The position numbers were made by a program, and so were the translations under genes. 64,000 nucleotides of DNA. Source: Streptomyces endophytica (GTDB lineage Bacteria > Actinomycetota > Actinomycetes > Streptomycetales > Streptomycetaceae). Each line of letters opens with the position of its first letter. Position 1 is the first letter of the stretch. The stretch is from contig NZ_CP110636.1 of the NCBI RefSeq assembly GCF_026153355.1, positions 1,488,001 through 1,552,000 of the forward strand, read 5' to 3'. The notes beneath the pieces are model-generated. The model made no database searches. It was given only the letters and a program-made list of their open reading frames with translations, and was not told where the DNA came from. This document shows positions 8,300-17,685 of this stretch, piece by piece.

Positions 8300-8929
8300 T
8301 CACCCGCTCCGGTCGGACGGCGCCGGGGCCGGGGCCAGGGCCGTGACCGCCGCCTTCCTTGTCCGGGCGCGGTCGAGAGACCAGACGCACAGGCCCGTCA
8401 GTACGGCCGCCCCTGCGCCGTACACGGGCAGCCACAGGGTCGTGGTGGCCGACAGGCAGTCGGCGACGGCGACATGGCTCTGGGCCGCCCGCGCATGAGC
8501 CAGGGCGACGCCGTCGCGACCGGCCAGGTTCGCGAGCGCGGCCTCCGCCCGGATGCCCTCGTACCTGCCCACCGCAGGACACGCGGCGCGCGTGCCCGGC
8601 ATGGGGAACAGCCACGCCCAGCGCTGCAGCGCGGGCGCCAGAGTGATCGCCACGCACAGGCCGACGACCAGGGAGTACGCCGCCAGGCTCCGCAGGTACG
8701 CGGAGCCGGGACCGGGCCTCCGCTCCGGCAGCCGTTGGAAGGTGAAGATCAGCGCGAGGAGCGTCACCCCGATGTAGGTGGAGAACCACTGCCAGGATCC
8801 CTGCGCGAGGGCGGCCGCGAGTACCGCGGCAAGCGCGATGCCGATGACCCCCGGCTGGCCGGGACCGGCATGCTCAGCGCCGACGGAGGTCGTTTTCGGG
8901 GCCTGTCGCAGGCCGGGGTGGGGGCCCAT
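8300..8929 (-). CDS. Membrane protein of unknown function
   Basis: 209 residues from ATG 8929. Four hydrophobic spans are visible: VIGIALAAVLAAALA (~27-42), WFSTYIGVTLLALIFTF (~48-64), AAYSLVVGLCVAITLA (~83-98) and LWLPVYGAGAAVLTGLCVW (~165-183). A long loop between spans 3 and 4 contains CPAVGRYEGIRAEAALANLAGRDG and two Cys. The C-terminal tail is Ala/Pro-rich. I do not recognise the family and no domain motif stands out. It is isolated between two repeat-filled gaps, so context gives no clue. Confidence 0.55.
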   Translation of the reverse strand: MGPHPGLRQAPKTTSVGAEHAGPGQPGVIGIALAAVLAAALAQGSWQWFSTYIGVTLLALIFTFQRLPERRPGPGSAYLRSLAAYSLVVGLCVAITLAPALQRWAWLFPMPGTRAACPAVGRYEGIRAEAALANLAGRDGVALAHARAAQSHVAVADCLSATTTLWLPVYGAGAAVLTGLCVWSLDRARTRKAAVTALAPAPAPSDRSG

Positions 8930-9089
8930 GGTCTCTCCCGCGTGGTTCGGAGGACCTCAGCATCCGGGCCCGCCGCACCCCGGCACGGCGCCATGCCGGG
9001 CCGGAGCGCAAGCCCCGCCCGGTTGGCGGGCTGGTGGGCTGGCCGGGCCCACAGGCCTGGGCGGACCGGAAATCCGCGCCACCCGGCCC

Positions 9090-9240
9090 CTCGATGGCGG
9101 TTCTTGCGCCCCTCTGCTCCCTCAGCGGCGGTTCTTGGGCCGCTCGGTGGTGTTCTTGGGACCCTCAGTGGCGGTTCTTGAGCCCCTCGGTGGTGACTCT
9201 CGTCCCCTCCTCGTCCCCCTCAGCGGCGGTTCTTGGGCCT
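9090..9240. repeat. About 30-bp imperfect tandem repeats
   Basis: Four to five imperfect copies of ctcagtggcggttcttggg with variable spacers. The last copy runs into the 3' end of the minus-strand gene at 9220, where it encodes part of the basic tail (KNPKRPKNRR). Confidence 0.7.
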
Positions 9241-9825
9241 CTTCGGGTTCTTGGACTTCCGGGCCGCCGGGTTGCCCGTACGGGTGCTGCGGCGGCGTTC
9301 ATGGCGCTCGCGGGCCTCGGCGTACTCCGCGCGGTGCAGCCGCTCCCCCGGGGCCTCGACGAGGCTGCGGCAGAAGTACGCCAGCAGCGACCCGATGAAA
9401 CCAATGAGCATCAGGCTCTGCCCCGACGTGTCGGCCGCGCCCGCCGACGACGACGAGCCGGGGCGCCGTACGAAGCCGTCCCAGGTGCGGCGGAAGGCCA
9501 GCGCGCTGCAGATGGCGAAGCCGGCGACCACCAGGATGCCGACGAACGGGCCGACCGCGGCGATCTCCAGCCCCTGGAACGCGAAGCGCAGCACGACGGC
9601 CCCGGCTGCGGCGAGCGCCAGCGAGCCCACCGCGACGCCGGCCCGGCGCAGCGCGTAGCCGCCGTCGTGGTGGACCCAGGTGGTGCCGAAGAAGCGGATC
9701 GGCTCCGGCTGCGGGCCGTCGCTCTCCGCCCCGCTCTCCGGACCACTCACCGGACCGCTCTCCGGACCGTTTCCCGGCCCGCCGGCGTTCGGAGGGCCGG
9801 GAGGCGGCGTCTGCTCGTCGCTCAT
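9220..9825 (-). CDS. Conserved actinobacterial membrane protein with basic C-terminal tail
   Basis: 201 residues from ATG 9825. A Pro/Gly/Ser-rich cytoplasmic lead (MSDEQTPPPGPPNAGG...) ends at EPIRFFGTTWVHHDGGYALRRAGVAVG. Spans follow at ~65-85 (VAVGSLALAAAGAVVLRFAF), ~88-110 (AAVGPFVGILVVAGFAICSALAF) and ~137-155 (LMLIGFIGSLLAYFCRSLV). The rest is strongly basic (RERHERRRSTRTGN...KSKNPKRPKNRR) and probably cytoplasmic. I recall close relatives throughout Streptomyces, but no function is known. The Gly/Ser/Pro repeats near the N-terminus (GPESGPVSGPESG) are coded by a short DNA repeat. Confidence 0.65.
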   Translation of the reverse strand: MSDEQTPPPGPPNAGGPGNGPESGPVSGPESGAESDGPQPEPIRFFGTTWVHHDGGYALRRAGVAVGSLALAAAGAVVLRFAFQGLEIAAVGPFVGILVVAGFAICSALAFRRTWDGFVRRPGSSSSAGAADTSGQSLMLIGFIGSLLAYFCRSLVEAPGERLHRAEYAEARERHERRRSTRTGNPAARKSKNPKRPKNRR

Positions 9826-9867
9826 GGCACCGATTATCCCCGGGCCCCTGTCCGGGACACGTCGCCG

Positions 9868-9990
9868 CTCACCCCGTGCAGCGGTACGCATCCCGTACCG
9901 CGCTCACCCCGTGCAGCGGCACGCACCCCGTACGGCACTCGCCCCGTACGGCGCTCACCCCGTACCGTGCCCACCCCGTGCAGCACTCAG
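9868..9990. repeat. Short tandem repeats around a ccccgtac core
   Basis: Imperfect repeats of ctcaccccgtgcagcggcacgc and ctcgccccgtacggcg, about 20 bp then 16 bp, occupy the gap between the SH3-like gene and the membrane protein. No gene is apparent in it. Confidence 0.7.
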
Positions 9991-10055
9991 CAGCCCGCAC
10001 GCCGCCCAGCGCCCGCACGCCGCCCAGCGCTCACATGCAGCACGCCGTCCCGCGC

Positions 10056-10364
10056 TCACATGCAGCGCGGCGCGACCATTCCGTCGCTGCCGGTGTGGAC
10101 GTACGTGTCGGAGATGTACTGGCCGGGCCCGATGCTGTCCCAGATGTCCGAGGTGCCGTACGGGCCGCTGACCCGCTCCCCGTGCCGCTGGCAGCGGATC
10201 TCGATCCGTGCGCCCTCCGCCAGCTGCCGGACGACCGGGTAGTCGGTGCCGGGACCCTTGCGGACCTTGACGCGGTAGCCGGGCGCGACCGGATAGCTGA
10301 GCCCCCCGGCTGCGGCGAGCACCTGGCCGCCGTCGGCCGGTTCCGCGGATTCCTGTGTCGTCAT
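10056..10364 (-). CDS. Bacterial SH3-like domain protein
   Basis: 102 residues from ATG 10364. The segment YPVAPGYRVKVRKGPGTDYPVVRQLAEGARIEIRCQRHGERVSGPYGTSDIWDSI is a typical bacterial SH3 (SH3b) repeat with the V-R-x-GPGT-x-Y-x-V signature. The C-terminus YISDTYVHTGSDGMVAPRC is also common in actinobacterial SH3 proteins. No signal peptide is visible: the N-terminus is MTTQESAEPADGGQV. Export, if any, is therefore unproven. SH3b domains usually bind cell-wall peptide or act as spacers in wall enzymes; here the domain stands alone. A 27-bp repeat array lies upstream. Confidence 0.7.
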   Translation of the reverse strand: MTTQESAEPADGGQVLAAAGGLSYPVAPGYRVKVRKGPGTDYPVVRQLAEGARIEIRCQRHGERVSGPYGTSDIWDSIGPGQYISDTYVHTGSDGMVAPRCM

Positions 10365-10403
10365 GTCGATTCCCCCGTTGACGATTGTCCGGCCGGCGAT
10401 GCC

Positions 10404-10530
10404 GGGCCGGTGTGACAGCCCAGCAGTCCCGGGCCGGTGTGACAGCCCAGCAGTCCCGGGCCGGTGTGACAGCCCGGCGGTGCCGGGCCGGTTGTGCGGT
10501 GCCCGAACGGTGCCGGGCCGGTTGTGCCAC
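10404..10530. repeat. 27-bp tandem repeats upstream of the SH3-like gene
   Basis: Three near-identical 27-bp units with gggccggtgtgacagccc starting at 10404, 10431 and 10458, then degenerate gtgccgggccggttgtg copies. They sit in the shared 5' region of the divergent SH3-like and kinase genes, so they may contain or disturb promoter elements. Confidence 0.8.
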
Positions 10531-10633
10531 GCGCACGCTAGCAAGCCTCACCGCTTTCGCACGTGTCATCGACTAGGCTCCGCGCGTCGCACCTGCGACC
10601 GAATGGCACGGGGAATGACACGGGGGTGGAACC

Positions 10634-13129
10634 ATGCCAGCGCTGCGCGATTCCGGCGTCGGGCCGGAAGCGGAGCGTCCGGAATACGCCGGGAAATACC
10701 GGCTGGAAGCGCGGCTCGGGGCCGGCGGTATGGGCGTGGTCCACCTGGCCCGCTCCTCCTCCGGACTGTTGCTCGCGGTCAAGGTCATCCATGCCGAATT
10801 CGCCCAGGACCCGGAGTTCCGGGGGCGGTTCCGGCAGGAGGTGGCGGCCGCCCGCCGGGTCAGCGGGGCCTTCACGGCCCCCGTCGTGGACGCCGACCCG
10901 GACGCCGGACGCCCCTGGATGGCCACCCTCCACATTCCCGGTCCGACGCTTTCCGACCATGTGAAGCGGAACGGCCCGCTGACCCCCGGCGAGGTGCGCA
11001 GGCTGGCCGCCGGGCTCGCCGAGGCGCTGCGCGACATCCACCGCGCCGGGGTCGTGCACCGCGATCTGAAGCCCGGCAACGTGCTGCTCGCCGCGGACGG
11101 GCCGAAAGTCATCGACTTCGGCATCTCGCGGCCGTCCGACAGCGATATGCGCACCGAGACCGGCAAGTTGATCGGTACGCCGCCGTTCATGGCGCCCGAG
11201 CAGTTCCAGCGGCCGCGCGAGGTCGGCCCGGCGGCGGACGTCTTCGCGCTGGGCTCGGTGCTGGTGCACGCCGCCACCGGGCGCGGCCCGTTCGACTCGG
11301 AGAGCCCGTACATCGTCGCGTACCAGGTGGTGCACGACGACGCCGATCTCGCGGGCGTACCGCGGGAGTTGGTGCCGCTGATCGAGAGCTGCCTGGCGAA
11401 GGAGCCGGCGGACCGGCCGACGCCGGACGCCCTGATGGAGCTGCTGCGGACCGACGCGCCGGAGGTCGACCCGGTGCCGGGCGCGGTGGCGGGGCTGACG
11501 GCGGGCGTGCCGCCGGGGGAGGTTGGGGCGGGAGGTGCGCCGCCCCCGGCGGACCGGATGCCGTCGTCGCAGGCCCCCGGCCCGGATCCGGGCGCACGCC
11601 GGATTCCGGCCCCGGCCCCGGCCCCGGCCCCGGGGTCGCGGATACCCGAGCAGCGTGGCGGGACGGTACGGGCCGCGGCCAGCCCCTCGCGGGCGGAGAC
11701 CACGCACGTACGGGCCGTCGCCCCCGTACCCGCAGCGGTACCGGAGGTGCCCGCACCAACGGGAACAACCGCACCACCGGACTCACCGGCACCGCCCCGA
11801 CCGCCGGAGGGCGCCCACCGGCAGCAGGGGCCGAACCCCCATCACCCCCGGCGCCGCGCCCCGCTCTCCGCCGTGGCCCTCGCCGTGACCGTGGCCGTGG
11901 CCGCCGTCCTCGCCGGCGTCCGGCTGCTGTCCCCGGGCTCCGGCCAGGACCCCGCGCTGCAGACCCACCCGCCCCACACCGCCACCGGCGACGCCCGCCC
12001 CTGGCGGACCACGATCCTCCCGCGGCCCCCGGGCCATGACGCCGAGATGGCGTACTGCTCCGGCGGCTCGGGCGCCGTCTTCTGCGGCCAGTCCGGACTC
12101 CCCGCCGCCCGGCTCGACCCGGACACCGGCCATGTGGCCTGGCGGCACAAGGGTCCCCCCGCCGGCAAACGCGCCACGACCCCGACCGCGCCGGTGCTCT
12201 CCGGCGGGCTGCTCTACGTCTTCTCCGCCGACGGCACACGCCTCTCGGCCCTCGACCCCTCCCCCGGCGGCCGGGGCGCCACCCGCTGGAGCAAGGACGT
12301 CTCCGGTTACGAGGGCGGCGCCACCGTCCTCGGCGACCGCGTGCTGCTGACCGCCTCGGACGGCACGGTCACCGCACTGGACAGCGCCACCCACCGGCAG
12401 CGCTGGCACAAGCGCTTCGCCGGCCACCAACTGCCGCTGTTCACCGCGTTCGCCGGCGCGCCGCGTACCGCGTACGCCGCCGAGCCCACCGCCGACGGCA
12501 CCCACTCCCAGGTCACCGCCATCGACCCGGCCACCGGCGCGGTCCGCTGGGCGCACCGGCTGCCCGGCCTCCTCACCCCGGCCGGACCGGCTGGGGTGAC
12601 CGGTCCGGCCCACACAGGTGGGGCCGGAACGGACGGGGCCGGAACGGGCGGGCCCGGCCCGCTGTTCCTCACCGTCACCGACCCCAAACTCTCCTACCGC
12701 ACCACCGCCGTCCTCCGGTACGACCCCGCCACCGGCCGCACCCGCACCCTGCCGGTGACCGGCTCGCCGGACCAGGTGTCCGCGGTCGTGCACGGCGAGA
12801 CGGTGTATCTGCTGGGCGAGGGCGGGGCGTTGCAGGCCACCGGGGCGCACCACTGGTACACCGAGACGTCGGTCAGCCGGGGCTCGGTGCCGGTGGTGAG
12901 CGGCGGCCGGCTGTTCTTCAGCGCGGCCGACGGCCGGCTGATCGCCGTCGACACCGCCAACGGCGGGGTCGTGGGCCAGACCCGGCCACGGCTGTCCCGC
13001 ACGCGCAGCAACGGCTTCCTGGAGACGGTGCCCGCCCCCTGGACCGACGCCCGCCGCGGCCGGATCTACGCGGCGGCGCCCGACGGCACGGTGTTCTCGG
13101 CCCCGCTGAAGGACCCCGCGAGCTGGTAG
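10634..13129 (+). CDS. Membrane Ser/Thr protein kinase with extracytoplasmic PQQ-type beta-propeller
   Basis: 831 residues from ATG 10634. The N-terminal kinase domain (~20-280) is complete: glycine loop GAGGMG (29-34), catalytic Lys50, HRDLKPGN at 142-149, DFG at 161-163, and GTPPFMAPEQF as the P+1 region. A Pro/Ala-rich linker (PAPAPAPAPG) follows. One transmembrane helix, AVALAVTVAVAAVLAGVRLL, lies near 411-431. The outer ~390 residues hold repeated beta-propeller blades (GGLLYVFSADGTRLSALDP, GDRVLLTASDGTVTALDSAT, AIDPATGAVRWAHRLPG, GGRLFFSAADGRLIAVDTANG) of the PQQ-binding-like family. This is a PknB-like receptor kinase that probably senses an external ligand and phosphorylates cytoplasmic Ser/Thr targets. 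The blades are assigned by pattern; no ligand is implied. Confidence 0.9.
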   Translation: MPALRDSGVGPEAERPEYAGKYRLEARLGAGGMGVVHLARSSSGLLLAVKVIHAEFAQDPEFRGRFRQEVAAARRVSGAFTAPVVDADPDAGRPWMATLHIPGPTLSDHVKRNGPLTPGEVRRLAAGLAEALRDIHRAGVVHRDLKPGNVLLAADGPKVIDFGISRPSDSDMRTETGKLIGTPPFMAPEQFQRPREVGPAADVFALGSVLVHAATGRGPFDSESPYIVAYQVVHDDADLAGVPRELVPLIESCLAKEPADRPTPDALMELLRTDAPEVDPVPGAVAGLTAGVPPGEVGAGGAPPPADRMPSSQAPGPDPGARRIPAPAPAPAPGSRIPEQRGGTVRAAASPSRAETTHVRAVAPVPAAVPEVPAPTGTTAPPDSPAPPRPPEGAHRQQGPNPHHPRRRAPLSAVALAVTVAVAAVLAGVRLLSPGSGQDPALQTHPPHTATGDARPWRTTILPRPPGHDAEMAYCSGGSGAVFCGQSGLPAARLDPDTGHVAWRHKGPPAGKRATTPTAPVLSGGLLYVFSADGTRLSALDPSPGGRGATRWSKDVSGYEGGATVLGDRVLLTASDGTVTALDSATHRQRWHKRFAGHQLPLFTAFAGAPRTAYAAEPTADGTHSQVTAIDPATGAVRWAHRLPGLLTPAGPAGVTGPAHTGGAGTDGAGTGGPGPLFLTVTDPKLSYRTTAVLRYDPATGRTRTLPVTGSPDQVSAVVHGETVYLLGEGGALQATGAHHWYTETSVSRGSVPVVSGGRLFFSAADGRLIAVDTANGGVVGQTRPRLSRTRSNGFLETVPAPWTDARRGRIYAAAPDGTVFSAPLKDPASW

Positions 13130-13259
13130 GGGCGTACGGGCCGCAGCGGGGTGTCGATGAACATCGGCCCGCTCAGGGCGTCGTACGCGTACGGGCTGCG
13201 GTGCCGCGGCAACGGCACGCGGGGCGGGGACGGCCGCCCGGAACACCCGGTCGGGCCGC

Positions 13260-13478
13260 TCACCGCCCCGCCGCCTTCCTCAGCGCGGCGATCAGCTTGA
13301 ACGTCGTCTCCAGGTTGCACCGCCCCAACTCGATGAGCGGACGCGGGTGTGGATAGCTGCACGACACCAGGTCAACACTCAGTGAGGGCAGCACGATCCC
13401 GGTCCGCGCCAGTGCCCTCATCAACTCATCGCGCGCCGCTTCCGCCGCCGCGTGCCCACTGAACCGTTCCGCCGTCAT
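13260..13478 (-). CDS. Small conserved protein (72 aa) divergent from an XRE regulator
   Basis: The start is ATG 13478 (MTAERFSGHAAAEAARDELMRAL). The core GIVLPSLSVDLVSCSYPHPRPLIELGRCNLETTFKLIAALRKA is strikingly conserved-looking, with two Cys. I recall near-identical small proteins beside XRE/DUF397 units in other Streptomyces, without an assigned function. It is divergently transcribed from the XRE gene with a ~180-bp gap, so the three genes may form one regulatory unit. It is too small for a confident domain call. Confidence 0.6.
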   Translation of the reverse strand: MTAERFSGHAAAEAARDELMRALARTGIVLPSLSVDLVSCSYPHPRPLIELGRCNLETTFKLIAALRKAAGR

Positions 13479-13657
13479 GGCCCATCCAACCCTTCTGTCG
13501 CTTCCCTGCGTTTCCCTGTCGGGACCCCGGAAGCCGACTACTCTGCGTATTCCAACCCTCACCAGGATGCATGCGGAGAAGGACGCGAATACCCCTTGCC
13601 GGGCGTACTTCGCCGCGCCGAGACGTACGTTCCACACCTTCCACGGAGGAGGTCGCC

Positions 13658-14500
13658 ATGCCGCCGAGACGAGCGGTCACCGGCCGCAGCCAGGAGCCGC
13701 GCCAACGCTTCGTGGAGGAGCTGCGATTACTCCGCTCCCGCAAGGGCGACACCCTCCGCCAGCTCGGCGAGACGCTGGGCTGGGACTGGTCCCTCTTCGG
13801 CAAAATGGAATCCGGCCAGACCCTCGGCAGCCCCGAGGTCGTCCAGGCCCTGGACCAGCACTACGGGACACCTGGACTGCTGCTGACGCTTTGGGAGTTG
13901 GCCGCGGGGGATCCTACGCAGTTCAAGGAGCGGTACCGGCGGTACATGACGCTGGAGGCCGAGGCGTTGAGCTTGTGGCACTTCGGTGTGAGCGTCTTCC
14001 CGGGCATGCTGCAGACGGAAGGCTACGCACGCGAAGTGCTTGCGGTAGGTGGCGCCAAGGGGGAAGACCTGGCGCGACAGGTGGAAGCGCGCATAGGGCG
14101 CCGCGAGTTGCTGAGGGGCAATGAGGCGCCACCGTTCCGGACGATCCTCTCCGAGGCCGTGCTGCGTGCGTCGTTGCAGGACCCGACGGAATGGCGAAGG
14201 CAACTGGAGCACCTGGCCGACGCGGCCGCGACCCCGAACGTCACGCTCCATGTGCTGCCTGACGCTTCCGGTCCGCACGGTCTCGTGAGCACCGACGTCA
14301 TGTTCCTGCGACTCCCCGACGGCCGAACCGTGGCTTACACCGAAAACGCCCATCGTGGTGAACTCATCGAAGAAACCGGGCCAGTTGAGCGACTGCAACG
14401 CGCGTACGATGCGGTGCGTGACCTGGCGTTGAGCCCGGCTGAATCGCGGAAGTTCGTCATGCGGATGTTGGAGGAAGTGCCGTGCGAGCCATCGACCTGA
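13658..14500 (+). CDS. XRE-family regulator with DUF5753 sensor domain
   Basis: 280 residues from ATG 13658, preceded by GGAGGAGG. The N-terminal helix-turn-helix is RQRFVEELRLLRSRKGDTLRQLGETLGWDWSLFGKMESGQTLGSPEVVQALDQHYG. The C-terminal DUF5753 region includes LEAEALSLWHFGVSVFPGMLQTEGYAREVL, RRELLRGNEAPPFRTILSEAVLRASL, VTLHVLPDASGPHGLVSTDVMFLRLPDGRTVAYTEN and RLQRAYDAVRDLALSPAESRKFVMRM. This is the WhiJ-like class of Streptomyces regulators, which pair with a downstream DUF397 protein that blocks DNA binding in the one system studied. The stop overlaps the next gene's start by 19 bp, showing translational coupling. Confidence 0.9.
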   Translation: MPPRRAVTGRSQEPRQRFVEELRLLRSRKGDTLRQLGETLGWDWSLFGKMESGQTLGSPEVVQALDQHYGTPGLLLTLWELAAGDPTQFKERYRRYMTLEAEALSLWHFGVSVFPGMLQTEGYAREVLAVGGAKGEDLARQVEARIGRRELLRGNEAPPFRTILSEAVLRASLQDPTEWRRQLEHLADAAATPNVTLHVLPDASGPHGLVSTDVMFLRLPDGRTVAYTENAHRGELIEETGPVERLQRAYDAVRDLALSPAESRKFVMRMLEEVPCEPST

Positions 14501-14694
14501 GCACCGTCACGTGGCGCAAGTCCAGCTACAGCAATCCCGACGGCGGCCAGTGCATCGAAGTCTCCCCCGACCTCCCGCCCCTCGTCCCCGTCCGCGACAG
14601 CAAGGACCCCCACCGCCCCGCGCTCGTCTTCCCCGCGGCCGCGTGGGCGGCGTTCGTGGATGCCGTCAAGGGCGGGGAGCTGCCCGCCGTCTGA
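14482..14694 (+). CDS. DUF397 protein, partner of the XRE regulator
   Basis: 70 residues from GTG 14482, inside the 3' end of the XRE gene. The DUF397 signature is complete: VTWRKSSYSNPDGGQCIEVSP, VPVRDSKDP and ALVFPAAAWAAFVDAVKGGEL. DUF397 proteins such as BldB relatives and WhiJ partners act in development or antibiotic control and are proposed antagonists of the adjacent XRE protein. A perfect 40-bp palindrome closes the unit 16 bp after the stop. Confidence 0.92.
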   Translation: MRAIDLSTVTWRKSSYSNPDGGQCIEVSPDLPPLVPVRDSKDPHRPALVFPAAAWAAFVDAVKGGELPAV

Positions 14695-14710
14695 CGTGGC
14701 AGCAGCCGGA

Positions 14711-14750
14711 ACATGGAGGAGCCCCCACCGCGGTGGGGGCTCCTCCATGT
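14711..14750. terminator. Perfect 40-bp palindrome, bidirectional terminator between DUF397 and ilvD
   Basis: acatggaggagcccccaccg is followed at once by its exact reverse complement, giving a 20-bp stem with no mismatch. It lies between convergent genes and can end both transcripts. No long T run follows, as is usual in this GC range. Confidence 0.85.
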
Positions 14751-14766
14751 GCGATGCCCAGGGGGC

Positions 14767-16620
14767 TCAGCCCAGCAGGTTGACGTCCCGCACCGCGCCC
14801 TTGTCCGCGCTGGTGGCCATCGCGGCGTAGGCGCGCAGGGCCGCGGAGACCTTGCGTTCGCGGTTCTTGGGGGCGTAGACGCCGCCGAGGGTCTCGCGGC
14901 GCGCCGCCAGTTCCTCGTCACCGACCAGCAGCTCGATCGTGCGGTTCGGGATGTCGATGCGGATCCGGTCGCCGTCCTCGACGAGGGCGATCGTGCCGCC
15001 GCCGGCCGCCTCGGGGGAGGCGTGGCCGATGGACAGGCCGGACGTGCCGCCGGAGAAGCGGCCGTCGGTGATCAGTGCGCAGGTCTTCCCCAGGCCCCGG
15101 CCCTTCAGGTACGAGGTCGGGTAGAGCATCTCCTGCATGCCGGGGCCGCCCTTGGGGCCCTCGTAGCGGATGACGACCACGTCGCCGTCCTTGACCTGCT
15201 TGTTCAGGATCTTCTCGACGGCCTGTTCCTGGGACTCGCAGACCACGGCCGGGCCCTCGAACGTCCAGATCGACTCGTCGACGCCGGCCGTCTTCACGAC
15301 GCAGCCGTCGACGGCCAGGTTGCCCTTGAGGACCGCGAGGCCGCCGTCCTTGGAGTAGGCGTGCTCGGCCGAGCGGATGCAGCCGCCCTCGGCGTCCTCG
15401 TCCAGCGCCTCCCAGCGCTCGGACTGGGAGAACGCCTCGGCGGAGCGCTTGCAGCCGGGGGCCGCGTGCCACAGCTCGACGGCCTCCGCGGACGGCGAAC
15501 CGCCGCGCACGTCCCAGGTCTTGAGCCAGTCGGCGAGCGACGGGCTGTGGACGGAGTTCACGTCCTCGTTGAGCAGTCCGGCCCGGTGCAGCTCGCCGAG
15601 CAGGGCCGGGATGCCGCCGGCGCGGTGCACGTCCTCCATGTAGTACGTGCGGTCCTTGGCGACGTTCGGGGCGACCTTCGCCAGGCAGGGGACGCGGCGC
15701 GAGACGGCGTCGATCGCTTCGAGGCCGAACGGGACGCCGGCCTCCTGGGCCGCGGCGAGCAGGTGCAGGATCGTGTTGGTCGAGCCGCCCATGGCGATGT
15801 CCAGGGCCATGGCGTTCTCGAACGCGTCGAAGGTGGCGATGTTGCGCGGCAGGACCGACTCGTCGCCGCCCTCGTAGTAGCGCGTGGTGAGCTCGACGAC
15901 CGTGCGGCCGGCCTTCTCGTACAGCGCCTTGCGGGCGGTGTGCGTGGCCAGCACCGAGCCGTTGCCCGGCAGGGAGAGGCCGATGGCCTCGGTGAGGCAG
16001 TTCATCGAGTTGGCGGTGAACATGCCGGAACAGGAACCGCAGGTCGGGCAGGCATTCTCCTCGATGCGGAGGATGTCCGCGTCGGAGATCTTGTCGTTCA
16101 CCGCGTCCGAGATCGCGTCGACCAGGTCGAGGGTGCGGACCGTGCCGTCGACGAGGGTGGCGCGGCCGGACTCCATCGGACCGCCGGAGACGAAGACGGT
16201 CGGGATGTTGAGCCGCAGCGCGGCGTTCAGCATGCCCGGGGTGATCTTGTCGCAGTTGGAGATGCAGATCAGCGCGTCGGCGCAGTGCGCCTCGACCATG
16301 TACTCCACGCTGTCCGCGATCAGGTCGCGGGAGGGCAGGGAGTACAGCATGCCGCCGTGGCCCATGGCGATGCCGTCGTCGACGGCGATCGTGTTGAACT
16401 CGCGGGGGATGCCGCCGGCCGCCTTGACCGCCTCGCTGACGATCCGGCCGACCGGCTGGAGGTGGGTGTGGCCCGGCACGAACTCGGTGAAGGAGTTCGC
16501 CACGGCGATGATCGGCTTGCGGCCGATGTCCGCGCCCGCTACGCCCGAGGCGCGCATAAGGGCGCGGGCGCCCGCCATGTTGCGGCCATGGGTAACGGTG
16601 CGGGACCTCAGCTCGGGCAC
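14767..16620 (-). CDS. ilvD: Dihydroxy-acid dehydratase
   Basis: 617 residues, the usual IlvD length, from GTG 16620 ([21 protein letters not shown]) with GGGAGTG upstream. It dehydrates 2,3-dihydroxy-3-methylbutanoate and its homologue to 2-keto acids in valine, leucine and isoleucine synthesis. Iron-sulfur and Mg ligands are in place: [13 protein letters not shown] (Cys123, Asp124, Lys125) and [19 protein letters not shown] (Cys197). The substrate motif [17 protein letters not shown] is near the C-terminus. Leader-attenuation signals are not visible. It appears monocistronic, bounded by the palindrome downstream and by a GC-rich ~240-bp gap upstream. Confidence 0.97.
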   Translation of the reverse strand: MPELRSRTVTHGRNMAGARALMRASGVAGADIGRKPIIAVANSFTEFVPGHTHLQPVGRIVSEAVKAAGGIPREFNTIAVDDGIAMGHGGMLYSLPSRDLIADSVEYMVEAHCADALICISNCDKITPGMLNAALRLNIPTVFVSGGPMESGRATLVDGTVRTLDLVDAISDAVNDKISDADILRIEENACPTCGSCSGMFTANSMNCLTEAIGLSLPGNGSVLATHTARKALYEKAGRTVVELTTRYYEGGDESVLPRNIATFDAFENAMALDIAMGGSTNTILHLLAAAQEAGVPFGLEAIDAVSRRVPCLAKVAPNVAKDRTYYMEDVHRAGGIPALLGELHRAGLLNEDVNSVHSPSLADWLKTWDVRGGSPSAEAVELWHAAPGCKRSAEAFSQSERWEALDEDAEGGCIRSAEHAYSKDGGLAVLKGNLAVDGCVVKTAGVDESIWTFEGPAVVCESQEQAVEKILNKQVKDGDVVVIRYEGPKGGPGMQEMLYPTSYLKGRGLGKTCALITDGRFSGGTSGLSIGHASPEAAGGGTIALVEDGDRIRIDIPNRTIELLVGDEELAARRETLGGVYAPKNRERKVSAALRAYAAMATSADKGAVRDVNLLG

Positions 16621-16860
16621 GATGGTCACTCCCTCGGGATACGTACGTTCAGCCGTACAGCAGCAGCGGCATACCGCGGCTGATCCCGAGGTTACGCTCT
16701 TGATCCAAGATCCGGACACCGGCTCCGGTATGTGAGACGGGTGACCGGAGTACGGACAGCGCCCCCGGGCGGCCCGGCGGGACCGGCTGGGGCCGGCCGT
16801 GGCCGGCTGGGCCGCGGCCCCGGCATCGGCCGCCCCGTCCCGGTCAGGAACCCGCCCCGC

Positions 16861-17685
16861 TCAGGACCCCGGCACCCAGGTCGGCGAGGCCAGGTGCAGC
16901 CGGGTGAAGGCCAGCGCCTCGGCCAGGTCGGCTTCGCGTTCGGCGGCGGACATCGCCCGGCGGGTGTTGACCTCGACGACCACATGCCCGGAGAAGTTGT
17001 GGGCGGCCAGCCGCTCCAGCACCTCGGCGCACGGCTGGCTGCCGCGGCCCGGTACGAGGTGCTCGTCCTTGGCGGAGCCGTTGCCGTCGGCGAGGTGGAC
17101 GTGCGCCAGCCGGTCGCCCATCCGCTCCACCATGTCCAGCGCGTCGTTGCGGGCCGTCGCGGTGTGCGACAGGTCGACGGTGAAGTGCCGGTAGTCGTCG
17201 TTGGTGGGGTCCCAGTCCGGGGCGTACGCCAGCATCTCGCGGTCCCGGTAGCGCCACGGATACATGTTCTCGACGGCGAACCGCACGTCCGTCTCGTTCT
17301 GCATCCGCCACACCCCGCGGACGAACTCCCGGGCGTAGCTGCGCTGCCAGCGGAACGGCGGGTGCACGACGACGGTGGAGGCGCCGAGCTTCTCGGCGGC
17401 GTTGCGGGCGCGCTGCAGCTTGACCCACGGGTCGGTCGACCAGACCCGCTGGGTGATCAGCAGACAGGGCGCGTGCACGGCCAGGACCGGCACGCCGTGG
17501 TAGTCGGAGAGCCGGCGCAGCGCCTCGATGTCCTGGCTGACCGGGTCGGTCCACACCATGACCTCGACGCCGTCGTACCCCAGGCGCGCGGCGATCTCGA
17601 AGGCCGTTGCCGTCGACTCCGGATACACCGAGGCCGTGGACAGCGCGACCTTCGCATCCGGGATGCGCACCACTGGCTCTGTCAC
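16861..17685 (-). CDS. Sugar phosphate isomerase/epimerase-like TIM-barrel protein
   Basis: 274 residues from GTG 17685. The AP-endonuclease-2/xylose-isomerase-like fold is visible as successive strands: [72 protein letters not shown] with a metal-ligand Glu, [14 protein letters not shown] with Asp/His, [26 protein letters not shown] and HVVVEVNTR with the final Glu. The His/Glu/Asp set is intact, so a divalent metal site is likely. The substrate is unknown. It lies just downstream of the phosphatase gene on the same strand (231-bp gap), so the two may or may not be co-transcribed. Confidence 0.85.
   Translation of the reverse strand: MTEPVVRIPDAKVALSTASVYPESTATAFEIAARLGYDGVEVMVWTDPVSQDIEALRRLSDYHGVPVLAVHAPCLLITQRVWSTDPWVKLQRARNAAEKLGASTVVVHPPFRWQRSYAREFVRGVWRMQNETDVRFAVENMYPWRYRDREMLAYAPDWDPTNDDYRHFTVDLSHTATARNDALDMVERMGDRLAHVHLADGNGSAKDEHLVPGRGSQPCAEVLERLAAHNFSGHVVVEVNTRRAMSAAEREADLAEALAFTRLHLASPTWVPGS

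Noticed and set aside
10404..10530. 27-bp repeats considered as a CRISPR array
   Set aside because: The units are directly contiguous with no spacers, and no cas genes are present.
14713..16683. A 656-codon frame antisense to ilvD
   Set aside because: It has no recognisable motif, and ilvD on the minus strand accounts for the region completely.
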